Notes: generated by a model from the letters alone, not told the origin. Shown: positions 24,047-33,156, counted from the first letter of the stretch. The stretch: DNA of 64,000 nt from Lysinibacillus_B sp042920265 (GCF_042920265.1 NZ_JBDQZI010000003.1:1-64000); one strand, 5' to 3'. Numbers and translations: made by a program.

Positions 24047-24120
24047 TTAATAGACAAAGTGAACAGGTTAATAGACAATATTCACCTATTAATAGACAAA
24101 CTGAATAGATTAATAGACAA
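24047..24120. repeat. Four-copy TTAATAGACAA array with exact 21-bp period
   Basis: Exact copies of ttaatagacaa start at 24047, 24068, 24089 and 24110. Copies 1 and 3 also share the following sequence (aaSTGAAYAG), hinting at a 42-bp higher unit. It lies after a terminator and before an ECF sigma operon. The 21-bp period is two DNA turns, so all copies face the same side. Confidence 0.9.
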
Positions 24121-24144
24121 ACATAAAATTTTTCGTAAATAGAT

Positions 24145-24173
24145 TGAACGATTTATACAATAGCCCTGTCTAA
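24145..24173 (+). promoter_or_regulatory. Possible ECF-type promoter
   Basis: TGAACG (24145-24150), 17 bp, GTCTAA (24168-24173) resembles ECF promoters (TGAAAC/CGTC type) 30 bases before the sigma gene, suggesting autoregulation. One mismatch in -35 and an imperfect -10 keep this tentative. Confidence 0.4.
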
Positions 24174-24202
24174 TACATAAAGAAAGTAAAGAAGGTGGGA
24201 TT

Positions 24203-24697
24203 ATGGAGAAAATAGCGAAGCGTGCCATCAGGGGAGACCAACAAGCAACCCTTGTTCTGCTTGAAGTATACGAGGAAACATTGTATCGAACAGCCTATGC
24301 GTATTTACGCAATGAACATGATGCACTTGACGCGATGCAGGAGCTAGCGTACCGGGCACTAAAGAAAATGCATCAAGTAAAAGAACCTGCCTATGTTAGT
24401 ACATGGCTCGTACGGGTGTTAATTAATATTTGCCTCGATATGAAAAAGAAACAAGTCCATTACGTATCTCACGATGTTGAATCAAGCTACACATACGAAA
24501 CCAATTTTGAAGTACTCGATTTAATTAGCCAGCTATCAGCGCAGGAGCAGCAGGCCATTTATTTAAAGTATGTGGAGCAACGGACAAATAAAGATATTGC
24601 ACACGTACAAAATATCCCTGAAGGTACGGTAAAATCACGTGTACATCATGCACTACGAAAGCTACGACTACTATTTGGCCAAGGAGGGAGAGGATGA
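24203..24697 (+). CDS. ECF RNA polymerase sigma factor
   Basis: 164 residues. Region 2 spans about 10-75 (YRTAYAYLRNEHDALDAMQELAYRAL, TWLVRVLINICLDM). Region 4 spans about 105-160 (LSAQEQQAIYLKYVEQRTNKDIAHVQNIPEGTVKSRVHHALRKLR). It has the small SigV/YlaC-like layout. AAGGTGGG precedes the ATG. The stop overlaps the downstream gene's ATG, typical of sigma/anti-sigma pairs. The signal it answers to is not evident. Confidence 0.92.
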   Translation: MEKIAKRAIRGDQQATLVLLEVYEETLYRTAYAYLRNEHDALDAMQELAYRALKKMHQVKEPAYVSTWLVRVLINICLDMKKKQVHYVSHDVESSYTYETNFEVLDLISQLSAQEQQAIYLKYVEQRTNKDIAHVQNIPEGTVKSRVHHALRKLRLLFGQGGRG

Positions 24698-25947
24698 TGA
24701 CCCCATTTGATGCTGAAAAGCTAAATAAAGAATTAGATCAAATTAAAGTACCAAAAGACCAGTTAGCGAAAACTAGACAAATAGCCTTCAAAGAAGTACA
24801 ACAGGAAAAGCATCGAGCAAATAATTGGCGTTATTATACAGTACTCACAGCTACTGTTGCGCTGGCACTTATCTTTTCCATACGTTATATTCCACTCGTG
24901 GCAGATACAGCAAAGCGTGTTCCAGGTTTCGCAGACATTGTGTCATTTATAACAGACAATCAACAACATGATTATGAGGAGCTGAATATTACAGAAACTA
25001 AAAATAATTTAACCCTCACAGTAAAAGGGGTAATAGCTGACGAAACAGGAATGAGAATTCATTACGCACTCGAAGCACCGTATAATATTTCAGAGCTTCC
25101 GATAAAAAAAGTAACAATTTTACAGGATGGGAAGGCAATAGATGGGGCAGTTACTTACGGTTGGTCGGTCGATGGGGAGACGCAAAAATCTGTAGAGGAT
25201 GTCATTTATAAATTTGTTGAAGGTGAGGATTTACCTAATAAGAAGAACTTTGAGCTTCAAATGACATTTGGAGATAAGGAGAACACAACTTTTAAAATCC
25301 CCTTCACGATAAAAAATGATGTTGTGAAAAAGCGTATATATAATATCAAGCAAACCCTGTCCTACGAGGGACAAAAGCTAATTGTAGAAGATGTAACGGT
25401 CACACCAACAGCCACTCAGCTTCGCATAACAGTAGCTAATAATAACTCAATGCAAATTTTATCCCTTGGCAATGTACGTATTTTAAATGAGCAAGGTGAG
25501 CCGTTCAATACATTAGAAGGTGGGTTAATCGCTTTAGGCGATATTTCTTACGGTGAAGTGACGTATTTATTTGATAGCACAGTACTTGAAGCGAATGGTC
25601 CACTTACAATTGAAATTGAAAATATGAATGTGTTACCGAAGGACGATAATTATATTGAAGTAGATTTCATCAAGCAAGAAGTTTTAAAGCAGCCAGCAAT
25701 AGGAAACGTAACATTTGAAGTAAAGGAAGATAGCCTCATCAAGATTGATGCGGAAGAGGGAAAAGAGGTGCGTCTTAGTCATGCCATCGATGCAAATGGC
25801 AAACGCTTTGAAATGGAATCATTTTCTGGTTCGTGGAACGAAGTGCAATATACGTATCCACCAGAAATGAAAAACCCAGTAAAAATATATTTTTACGATT
25901 ATCCAAACACAGTGCCGTTTAAGGAAGAGATTGTGATTTACGAATAA
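24694..25947 (+). CDS. Membrane anti-sigma factor, DUF4179-type
   Basis: 417 residues: a cytoplasmic N-terminal part (1-47) with KLNKELDQIKVP, one membrane span (about 49-66), then a large external part built from beta-sandwich-like segments (LTVKGVIADETGMRIHYALE; KLIVEDVTVTPTATQLRITV). This matches the DUF4179/DUF5643 proteins paired with ECF factors. It should hold the sigma factor at the membrane until an envelope signal arrives. The start is ATG 24694 or the adjacent ATG 24697; both overlap the sigma stop. Confidence 0.85.
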   Translation: MMTPFDAEKLNKELDQIKVPKDQLAKTRQIAFKEVQQEKHRANNWRYYTVLTATVALALIFSIRYIPLVADTAKRVPGFADIVSFITDNQQHDYEELNITETKNNLTLTVKGVIADETGMRIHYALEAPYNISELPIKKVTILQDGKAIDGAVTYGWSVDGETQKSVEDVIYKFVEGEDLPNKKNFELQMTFGDKENTTFKIPFTIKNDVVKKRIYNIKQTLSYEGQKLIVEDVTVTPTATQLRITVANNNSMQILSLGNVRILNEQGEPFNTLEGGLIALGDISYGEVTYLFDSTVLEANGPLTIEIENMNVLPKDDNYIEVDFIKQEVLKQPAIGNVTFEVKEDSLIKIDAEEGKEVRLSHAIDANGKRFEMESFSGSWNEVQYTYPPEMKNPVKIYFYDYPNTVPFKEEIVIYE

Positions 25948-25948
25948 A

Positions 25949-25990
25949 GAAAACAAGGATGAGCATCTTGGCTCATCCTTGTTTTTTATA
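25949..25990. terminator. Bidirectional terminator
   Basis: Perfect 14-bp stem (25951-25964 with 25971-25984) between convergent genes, with T runs on both strands. Confidence 0.9.
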
Positions 25991-27269
25991 ATTCTTGACG
26001 TAATGCATGGATTACTTCGATTTTCGTTGCTTTCCGTGCTGGTCGCCAGCCAGATAAAATCGCTACAAGTAAGCTAATGCTACCGGCAATCACGACTAAG
26101 CTCAATGGAATGGTAGAGAATGTAATATTATAGCTTGTTAAATCAGCATCCGATAAAGCAAAGGCTAGCACGTGTGGTAAAATAGCATTGGCACTAAAAC
26201 TAATCGCGTACGATACAATAATCGCTAAGCTTGTTCCTAAGAGACCAATAAATGCACTTTCCATTAAAAATAAGCGTTGAATGAGTGCTGGTGAGGCACC
26301 AATCGCCTTTAATACCCCGATTTCACGTGTTCGCTCTGTGACAGCCATGGTCATCGTATTAAAAATACCGATAGAGGCAATTAATACGGCAATCGTTCCG
26401 ATAAACACAAGACCAATTTTAAAGATTAAGAAGAATAAATCCATTTCCTCTAATTGTTCTACAACAGAATACACTTGATAGCCTTGTTCTTTTAACTTTG
26501 TTAACACAGGCATCACATGTTCTAAAGAATCTACATAAATCCTTGAAGATGGGTAGGTCATTAACTGTGGGAACGTAGTCATAATATCTTGTCCAAATTG
26601 AATAGAGGTATCTTGGTACCACTCGTAAGAAGGTGCTTTTAATATACCGACAACAGTAAAGGTTGTTGGCTCAGAAAGTGTACCATCCTCGTCTAGTGTC
26701 AGTGTTAAAACGATTTCCTTCCCTAAAATATCGCCTTTATAGCCTTCCTCTTCTCCGTTATACCATGTTCCGTTCGCTTCTGCTTCCTTTGCCTTGCGTT
26801 CAATCTCTGCTTCGTCTGCCTCATTTAATAAGCTTTGTGCATAATGATAGCCAACTACGATTTCATTCGCCGTTTGTGGTAGTCGACCAGCACTTAAGTT
26901 AGAAGGAAGCTTTGCCTGTGCATCCATATCGACTATAATCCCTTGTGAATGGCCTGTTCGATCCTCAAACGTCGATTGCACAACACCACTAATGTCTGCT
27001 TTTTTTAGTACGACATTCACGTGCTCTAAGTTATTAATCCATTGTTCATCTTCGGCAGATAAGCTTTCTTCCCCCCAAAGTTGAATTTCTGTAATTTCTT
27101 CTTGGTTTAACAATTCATTTCGCATCGTATCTTGTATACCAAAGCCAATGGACGCGAGGACAATTAAAAAGGCACAGCCAATCATCGCCGCTAGTACGGT
27201 TGTTGTGACACGTAGCTTATTTTTTTTCATATGTTGCCAGACAAATTGTAATTGATCTTTAAATAGCAT
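25986..27269 (-). CDS. FtsX-family (MacB-like) ABC transporter permease
   Basis: 427 residues: one N-terminal span (about 21-43), a large external domain (about 50-270) and three C-terminal spans with the FtsX signature (GIFNTMTMAVTERTREIGVLKAIGASPALI). It ends in WRPARKATKIEVIHALR. Such permeases do not move substrate through the membrane interior but drive a mechanical change in the outer domain, often for peptide or lipoprotein export or bacitracin-type defence. It lies one base after the ATPase gene. The substrate is unknown. Confidence 0.9.
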   Translation of the reverse strand: MLFKDQLQFVWQHMKKNKLRVTTTVLAAMIGCAFLIVLASIGFGIQDTMRNELLNQEEITEIQLWGEESLSAEDEQWINNLEHVNVVLKKADISGVVQSTFEDRTGHSQGIIVDMDAQAKLPSNLSAGRLPQTANEIVVGYHYAQSLLNEADEAEIERKAKEAEANGTWYNGEEEGYKGDILGKEIVLTLTLDEDGTLSEPTTFTVVGILKAPSYEWYQDTSIQFGQDIMTTFPQLMTYPSSRIYVDSLEHVMPVLTKLKEQGYQVYSVVEQLEEMDLFFLIFKIGLVFIGTIAVLIASIGIFNTMTMAVTERTREIGVLKAIGASPALIQRLFLMESAFIGLLGTSLAIIVSYAISFSANAILPHVLAFALSDADLTSYNITFSTIPLSLVVIAGSISLLVAILSGWRPARKATKIEVIHALRQEL

Positions 27270-27270
27270 C

Positions 27271-27954
27271 TTAAATTTCCTCCATTAATAATCCGTCTGA
27301 CATCCGCAAGATTCGGCTGGCGATAGAAGCCACTTCCTCATCATGGGTAATAATGACGAATGTGACGTTGCTTTCTTTGTTTAATTGTTGCATGAGCTGT
27401 AAAATTTCTTGTTCCGTTTGCATATCTAAGCTACCGGTTGGTTCGTCTGCTAATACAATTGGTGGGTCCGTAATCATGGCGCGTGCAATGGATACGCGCT
27501 GTTGTTGTCCACCAGAGAGCTCATTTGGATAATGATCGGCTACTTCTGTTAAACCGACTCGCTTTAGCATATCCTGTACTTTTTTCTGACGAATCGTAGG
27601 GCTAATTCCTTTTAGCTTAAGTGGTAATTCAATGTTTTCCGCCACATTCTGTCCAGGTAACAGCTGAAAATTTTGAAAGATAAAACCGAAGTGCTGTAAA
27701 CGAAAAGCAGCACTTTGCTTCTCAGTAAAATGGGCGGTTTCAATGTCGTGTATTTGAATAGAACCACTATTTGGTTTTAAAAAGCCTGCGATGACTTGCA
27801 GTAGTGTCGACTTACCAGAGCCGCTTTTTCCGACAATGGAGATAATTTCGCCTTGCTGCACATTAAAATCAATGCCTTTTAATACTTCTACCTTCTTTTC
27901 CTTACCTTTTTTGCCAATCATAAATGCATGGTGTAATGATTGAACTGTAATCAT
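27271..27954 (-). CDS. ABC transporter ATP-binding protein, LolD/MacB type
   Basis: 227 residues. Walker A is GKSGSGKST (about 43-51), signature LSGGQQQRVSIARA, Walker B IVLADEPTGSLD, H-loop THDEEVA. This is the MJ0796-like class that partners with FtsX-family permeases; the permease gene follows directly. The ATG at 27954 has AAGGAATG upstream. Confidence 0.93.
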   Translation of the reverse strand: MITVQSLHHAFMIGKKGKEKKVEVLKGIDFNVQQGEIISIVGKSGSGKSTLLQVIAGFLKPNSGSIQIHDIETAHFTEKQSAAFRLQHFGFIFQNFQLLPGQNVAENIELPLKLKGISPTIRQKKVQDMLKRVGLTEVADHYPNELSGGQQQRVSIARAMITDPPIVLADEPTGSLDMQTEQEILQLMQQLNKESNVTFVIITHDEEVASIASRILRMSDGLLMEEI

Positions 27955-28047
27955 ATGCTCATTCCTTTATATTTTAGTAAGTTAAGTGTATAAGCTGAAT
28001 CTGAAGATATAGGATGGAGCTTTCTGAAGATTTTCTTAAGAAATAGC

Positions 28048-28084
28048 AAAGAGGATCAGAAAGTTGTTACTTTCTGACCCTCTT
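28048..28084. terminator. Long hairpin between divergent/adjacent minus-strand genes
   Basis: Stem aaagaggatcagaaag/ctttctgaccctcttt of 16 positions, after the LysE-type gene on the minus strand. The T run is weak. It shares the CAGAAAG...CTTTCTG core with the terminators at 11142 and 13321. Confidence 0.65.
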
Positions 28085-28086
28085 TG

Positions 28087-28710
28087 TTACTTCTCTAATG
28101 CGAGCTTTATACCAAATCCAACTAATACAGCACCAGTTAAACCTTCAATCACCATTTTAGTTTTTGGCTTCTTCATAAAGGCACTAATTTTATCTAATAA
28201 ATAGACGTAAAATACAAACCATAAAGCGGTTAATCCTGTATAAATAAGTCCCATCATTAAAAATGGACCGAATGTATTGCTTGTGCCATCGACAAATTGA
28301 GGTAAGAAGGTTAGGAAAAATACAGCTACTTTTGGATTCGTGACATTTGTTAAAAAGCCTTGCTTAAAGCATGAGTGGCCTGTATATTTATTGCTTTCCT
28401 CTGCATCCTCTAGCTGTTGGTTGTGAAGATTTCGCATCGCCCATAAGGTTTTAATCCCTAAATAGCATAAATAAACCGCACCTACGTATTTAATCACAGC
28501 AAATAAATACGCTGATTTCACAACGATTGCGGATAGCCCGACAACTGCAGCGAATGTATGAATAAGTAAGCCACAGCATGAACCGAGCATCGTTTGTAGC
28601 CCACCAACTCGCCCCACGACTAATGTATTTTTCGTCGACACCGCCGTATCAGGTCCAGGCAAAATAATCAACAACATACACATGACTATAAATAACGAGA
28701 TATTTATCAA
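28087..28710 (-). CDS. LysE/RhtB-family amino-acid exporter
   Basis: 207 residues, about six membrane spans, with the N-terminal family motif MLLIILPGPDTAVSTKNTLVVGRVGGLQTMLG and NVTNPKVAVFFLTFLPQF in the middle. Members export amino acids or related compounds; the substrate cannot be read from the sequence. The start is TTG 28710, with AGGTG nine bases upstream. A paralogue lies at 32452. Confidence 0.88.
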   Translation of the reverse strand: MINISLFIVMCMLLIILPGPDTAVSTKNTLVVGRVGGLQTMLGSCCGLLIHTFAAVVGLSAIVVKSAYLFAVIKYVGAVYLCYLGIKTLWAMRNLHNQQLEDAEESNKYTGHSCFKQGFLTNVTNPKVAVFFLTFLPQFVDGTSNTFGPFLMMGLIYTGLTALWFVFYVYLLDKISAFMKKPKTKMVIEGLTGAVLVGFGIKLALEK

Positions 28711-28831
28711 TTATAAGACACCTACTTTTTGTTGAATTCTAAAAATTATGAAATTACTATACCATAAATGCTACTAACTTAGAATATTCTGATGAATGAA
28801 AGCGGGTGTTTAATACAAGCAAATGTCCCTA

Positions 28832-28864
28832 ATAAAAAGAGCTAAGGGTGTGTCCCTCAGCTCT
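28832..28864 (-). terminator. Terminator of ytqA-mnmM
   Basis: On the minus strand, agagctgaggg/cccttagctct overlaps the mnmM end and is followed by TTTTTATT. Confidence 0.82.
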
Positions 28865-29438
28865 CGGTTGTATATTCTTTTACTTTTTCTAATGCGATAA
28901 TAAATGGTGGATCGTTTTTTTGATTTAAAAATTCATAACGTAGGACGTGGATAGATTTTTGAGGTAGATTGCTTACAAAACGAATGACCTCGTCCCGTTC
29001 CTCTTTCCCGCCTTCATGCCCGTGATAAATGACTAATACAATGATGCCGCCAACCTTTAATAGTGTTAGTAAACTTTCAAGTGCTTGAATCGTTGTATTG
29101 GGGCGCGTAATAATCCCGTGGTCACTGCCAGGTAAGTAGCCCAGGTTGAAGATAGCGCCAGCAATCGGTTTTGTCACGTGTTTTGCCACATTTTCATGTC
29201 CATCATTCAGCACAAGGGCACGGTGTTCTAGTGCATGATCTAACAGACGGTGTAATGTGGCATCTACCGCTTGTTTTTGTACATCGAATGCATAGACAAA
29301 GCCATCATCCCCAACAAGTTGTGCTAGAAATAGCGTATCATGTCCATTGCCAGCAGTGGCATCTACGGCAATATCGCCTGTTTGAATCGCCGATTTTAAT
29401 AATGTTTGTGCATATTGAAGTACCCGTTCTAGTTTCAT
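28857..29438 (-). CDS. mnmM: SAM-dependent tRNA methyltransferase MnmM (YtqB)
   Basis: 193 residues of class I methyltransferase: the SAM-binding motif DATAGNGHDTLFLA (about 28-41), the acidic DVQK, and NLGYLPGSDHGI. YtqB/MnmM completes the methylaminomethyl side chain of the tRNA wobble uridine in Gram-positives. I set the start at ATG 29438, twelve codons inside the longest frame, because AAGGCGGA precedes it and it overlaps the ytqA stop as ATGA. Confidence 0.9.
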   Translation of the reverse strand: MKLERVLQYAQTLLKSAIQTGDIAVDATAGNGHDTLFLAQLVGDDGFVYAFDVQKQAVDATLHRLLDHALEHRALVLNDGHENVAKHVTKPIAGAIFNLGYLPGSDHGIITRPNTTIQALESLLTLLKVGGIIVLVIYHGHEGGKEERDEVIRFVSNLPQKSIHVLRYEFLNQKNDPPFIIALEKVKEYTTES

Positions 29439-30391
29439 TTTGCTGTGTCCGCCTTGTAGTATTTCCCTTGCCATGAGCCGCGACGTGCAAGCTCTGCATC
29501 AATTCCATTTAATACTTCCCATTTATTGACGCTCCACATTGGCCCAATCATTAAATCAATTGGTCCGTCCCCCGTAATGCGGTGAATAATCATATTAGGA
29601 GGTAGCACTTCCAGCTGGTCAGCTACTAGCTGAATATAGGCATCTTGCTCCATAAACTCAAGCATTCCTTTTTCATATTGTTTGACGAGCGGCGTACCTT
29701 TTAATAAATGAAGTAAGTGAATTTTAATTCCTTGTACATCGAGCTTTGCCACTTCACGTGCTGTTTCCATCATCATATTGTAATCTTCTAGCGGTAAGCC
29801 ATTAATGATATGTGACACAATTCGAATATTGTGCTTACGTAATTTTTCTACACCTTCTACATATGTTTGGTAATCATGTGCGCGGTTAATTAAGTTTGCT
29901 GTCTTTTCGTGCACGGTTTGTAGGCCTAATTCGACCCAAAGATACGTGCGCTCATTTAACTCGGCTAAATATTCGATTACATCATCGGGTAAACAGTCAG
30001 GACGTGTCGCAATACTTAATCCCATAACACCTTCACAAGCAAGTGCTGCTTCGAACTTTTCCTTTAATACTTCAAGTGGTGCATGGGTATTTGTATAGGC
30101 TTGGAAGTAAGCCATTGTTAAGCCGTCTTTCCACTTGTTTTCCATCTTTGCTTTAATTTTTTCGAATTGTACAGGGATTGGATCGACTTTATTTCCAGCA
30201 AAATCACCAGATCCCGCAGCCGAACAAAACGTACAACCACCAAAGGCAACCGTACCATCTCGATTTGGACAATCAAAGCCCGCATCTAGTGCGACTTTAT
30301 AAACTTTTTTACCGAACTCATTTCGCAAATAGCGATTCCATGTATAATAACGCTTCCCGTCAGATGGGAAGGGGAAATTTGTTTCTGTCAT
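29435..30391 (-). CDS. ytqA: Radical SAM protein YtqA (TIGR01212 type)
   Basis: 318 residues. The iron-sulfur Cys motif is in CPNRDGTVAFGGCTFCS (C-x11-C-x2-C), as in the TIGR01212/YhcC family, followed by GSGDFAG, STRPDCLPDDV and WVELGLQ. The reaction is unknown; the tight ATGA coupling with mnmM suggests a role in tRNA modification, which is inference. ATG 30391 is preferred to GTG 30400 because AGAGGAG lies eight bases before it. Confidence 0.9.
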   Translation of the reverse strand: MTETNFPFPSDGKRYYTWNRYLRNEFGKKVYKVALDAGFDCPNRDGTVAFGGCTFCSAAGSGDFAGNKVDPIPVQFEKIKAKMENKWKDGLTMAYFQAYTNTHAPLEVLKEKFEAALACEGVMGLSIATRPDCLPDDVIEYLAELNERTYLWVELGLQTVHEKTANLINRAHDYQTYVEGVEKLRKHNIRIVSHIINGLPLEDYNMMMETAREVAKLDVQGIKIHLLHLLKGTPLVKQYEKGMLEFMEQDAYIQLVADQLEVLPPNMIIHRITGDGPIDLMIGPMWSVNKWEVLNGIDAELARRGSWQGKYYKADTAK

Positions 30392-30476
30392 ATATGTCAC
30401 TCCTCTAACGCTCTATTTTAACATGTAGAGGAAAACAAGTCATTGGCTATCCATTATGTTATAAAAAATAAAACGT

Positions 30477-31072
30477 AACTTAGAATGAGTAAATCCTGAA
30501 ATATATATTACCAGTTTAGTAACCGTTGATTTCCGCTCCATTCGGCTCGCTTTCCACGGGCATGGCCTCAGCCTCCTCGTCGCTCGCTCCTGCGGGGTCT
30601 TCAGCTCATGCGATTCCCGTAGGAGTCTCGCCGATTCCGCTTCAATCAATGGGCAAGTCATTTTTAATCACGTTTTTCTAAAAAACATGCTTCATAAAGG
30701 AAATATTTTGATAATCAACACATCTGGTTCAATACAATAATCAGTTGCTAAAAAGAAAGAAAGATTCTCATCTATTACGGTAGGGGCTAGGCAATTATAC
30801 TTGCAACTAGAAAGAAATTGATTTCTTTTAAAGAAGAGAAATGTTTTTCTAGTATATCGAGAAGTATTCACTTTTTGCCGTAGCGCGCCATCGCCACAGG
30901 AGCCAAGATTTTCTTTGCGACGAAAGTGCAACGTCAGGAGCAGGAACAGGAGATCCAAACAGGCCACGCCTGTTTTAGCTCCTGTGTAGGCTGTGGCAAA
31001 GCGCGGAGGCTATGATACAAACCTTTCACTATTTAAATGGTATTTTTAGGGTGCATTTTGCTCATTACGAGT
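30477..31072. repeat. Palindrome-ended interspersed repeat, copy A (about 596 bp)
   Basis: One end reads aacttagaatgagtaaatcc and the other ...ttttgctcattacgagtt; both ends carry the actcRtaatgagYaaa motif as inverted repeats. From the right end inward, the internal sequence matches copy C (63754 on) for about 200 bases. From the left end it matches the right part of copy B (57040-57141). Internal parts form strong hairpins. No open frame here has a credible ribosome site. It fills the gap between ytqA and the MFS gene. Confidence 0.8.
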
Positions 31073-31181
31073 TATTAAACACTTTAGCTATTGAATAGTA
31101 TAGAAAAAATTTCTTCTTGTATATTTTCAAAAACAGGCATAGACTGATATTTTGTGAATCGAAGTAAATGGAGGACGGATT

Positions 31182-32354
31182 GTGCCAAAACGTGTATGGT
31201 TTTTAATTGTTGGGATGTTTTTTAATACAGTTGGCAGCTCTTTTTTGTGGCCTTTAAACAGCATATATATTCATAATCATTTAGGCAAAACGTTAACGAT
31301 GGCGGGCATCGTGTTAATGCTTAATTCGTTGGCTGGTGTTTTTGGGAATTTACTTGGGGGCTATTTGTTTGACCGTATCGGTGGTTTTAAAACAATCTTC
31401 TTTGGTGTAACTGCGAATCTTGCAGTGTTAGGACTACTCACAATATGGCATGACTTCACACAATACGTTGTGTTTTTAACTTTCTTAGGTTTTACGTCAG
31501 GGATCATCTTTCCATCGATGTATGCACTAATTGGCAGTACATGGCCAGAAGGTGGAAGACGCGCATTTAATACATTATTTTTAACGAATAATGTAGGGGT
31601 AGCGATTGGACCGGCATTGGCAGGGATTATTGCAGATATGAATTTTGAGTATGTGTTTATTACGAATTTAGCTACATATTCTATTTTCTTTATGATTGTG
31701 ATTACAACGTATAGACGTTTTGATATAGACGGTATGGCGCCTAAAAATATTATCGCTGAGGGAGGGGGCGTTCATGTAAAGGCGCCACTTTATGCGATTT
31801 TAATTTTAAGCACGTCACTGATTTTATGTTGGCTATCTTATACGCAATGGAGTGCGACCATTTCTTCTTATACACAGGAGCTTGGGATGAGTTTATCGCA
31901 GTATAGTGTACTGTGGACAATTAACGGTTTGCTCATTGTGGCGGTACAACCAATTATTCGTCCGCTTGTCCGTCATTGGGAAGACAAATTAAAAAATCAG
32001 CTTGGATTCGGTTTGTTACTCATGTCAGTATCTTTTGTTTTTGTGTATTATGCGGATGATTTTAAAATGTTTGTGACGGCAATGGTTGTACTGACACTGG
32101 GTGAAGTGTTCTTTACACCCGTTATCCCAGCCATCGCCAATAAACTGGCACCTCAAGGGCGACAAGGGTTCTATCAAGGTATCGTCAATAGTGCGACGAC
32201 GATAGGGCGTATGATTGGTCCGCTACTCGGTGGTTTTATGGTAGATCTGTATGGCATGCAAGTACTGGCGATTATTTTAACAATCGTATTGATCGTTGCG
32301 ATTATCCCATGTTTACTATTTGACCGCCCATTAAAACGTGTGAAGTTCGAATAG
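31182..32354 (+). CDS. Major facilitator superfamily exporter
   Basis: 390 residues with about twelve membrane spans. The loop 2-3 motif is GNLLGGYLFDRIGGFK, and NNVGVAIGPALAGI resembles antiporter motif C, which suggests drug or metabolite efflux. The start is GTG 31182, with GGAGG seven bases upstream. It is not obviously in an operon. The substrate is unknown. Confidence 0.88.
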   Translation: MPKRVWFLIVGMFFNTVGSSFLWPLNSIYIHNHLGKTLTMAGIVLMLNSLAGVFGNLLGGYLFDRIGGFKTIFFGVTANLAVLGLLTIWHDFTQYVVFLTFLGFTSGIIFPSMYALIGSTWPEGGRRAFNTLFLTNNVGVAIGPALAGIIADMNFEYVFITNLATYSIFFMIVITTYRRFDIDGMAPKNIIAEGGGVHVKAPLYAILILSTSLILCWLSYTQWSATISSYTQELGMSLSQYSVLWTINGLLIVAVQPIIRPLVRHWEDKLKNQLGFGLLLMSVSFVFVYYADDFKMFVTAMVVLTLGEVFFTPVIPAIANKLAPQGRQGFYQGIVNSATTIGRMIGPLLGGFMVDLYGMQVLAIILTIVLIVAIIPCLLFDRPLKRVKFE

Positions 32355-32391
32355 ACAGTTGTACTGCTAATTTGCTGCGATGAAAAACCTC

Positions 32392-32421
32392 TTGGAATTT
32401 TTATTCAACTCGAGTTATAAT
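32392..32421 (+). promoter_or_regulatory. Probable promoter of the second LysE-type gene
   Basis: TTGGAA (32392-32397), 18 bp, TATAAT (32416-32421), 30 bases before the start. Confidence 0.5.
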
Positions 32422-32451
32422 TATAAGAATTATTTTCCGAGGAGTGAGGGA

Positions 32452-33075
32452 ATGCAGGAGATTTGGATGTTTACAGCAGTGGCACTCATGATCGTTATGG
32501 TGCCTGGAGTGGATTCACTTCTTGTATTAAAAAATACAATGATACATGGGAAAAAAGCAGGCTTCTTTACGATGGTAGGAATTGTCGTTGCCCTTTTCGT
32601 CTGGACAACTCTTGCTGTTTTAGGACTAGCTACCATTATCTCGAAGTCAATCGTTGTGTTCTTGTTTATTAAATACGCAGGGGCAGCGTATTTAGTGTAC
32701 TTAGGAATCCAATCATGGCGTGCAAAGGCGCAAAAGATGATGTTGCAAGAACAGGCTGCACCAAGTCATCATAAAAATGCCTCTTTAAGCTGTATGGTGC
32801 AGGGGATTACAACGGATTTACTAAATCCGAAAACGTTACTATTATATGTCACGTTAATGCCGCAATTTATTCAACCAGAGTTTAATGTAAATTCGCAATT
32901 GATTGTATTAGCAGGTATTCTCATTGTTTTATCGATTGTCTGGCTAGGGATTGTCATTTTTGTCATTAACGGTATCCGAAAATGGTTTATGAAACCGGTC
33001 GTACAAAGTGTTTTTAATAAAATGACAGGTGTATTATTAATCGGAATCGGTGTTCGAATCGCAAAAGAGCAATGA
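32452..33075 (+). CDS. LysE/RhtB-family amino-acid exporter (paralogue)
   Basis: 207 residues, about six spans, with MIVMVPGVDSLLVLKNTMIHGKKAG near the N-terminus and TTDLLNPKTLLLYVTLMPQF in the middle. It has the same length and layout as the gene at 28087. GAGGAGTGAGG sits before ATG 32452; an upstream in-frame ATG at 32380 is rejected because it lies in the promoter and lacks a ribosome site. Confidence 0.87.
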   Translation: MQEIWMFTAVALMIVMVPGVDSLLVLKNTMIHGKKAGFFTMVGIVVALFVWTTLAVLGLATIISKSIVVFLFIKYAGAAYLVYLGIQSWRAKAQKMMLQEQAAPSHHKNASLSCMVQGITTDLLNPKTLLLYVTLMPQFIQPEFNVNSQLIVLAGILIVLSIVWLGIVIFVINGIRKWFMKPVVQSVFNKMTGVLLIGIGVRIAKEQ

Positions 33076-33156
33076 TCTAAGGGTGGGAATCCAACGAACA
33101 TAAGAAAACACTTGTGCTTTTTACATTCTTCCATTAAAATAAATGCAATATTATGA

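Noticed and set aside
24047..24120. CRISPR array
   Set aside because: The conserved core is only 11 bases with a 21-bp period and four copies, and no cas gene is near. The same applies to 50824-50895.
24047..24142. Small protein with LIDK/NRLID repeats read across the 21-bp array
   Set aside because: The peptide repeat is a by-product of a 21-base DNA repeat; it starts inside the symporter and terminator region with no ribosome site.
30440..30967. Open frames inside repeat copy A
   Set aside because: They follow repeat sequence and hairpins, lack ribosome sites and give Arg/Leu/Ser-rich products.
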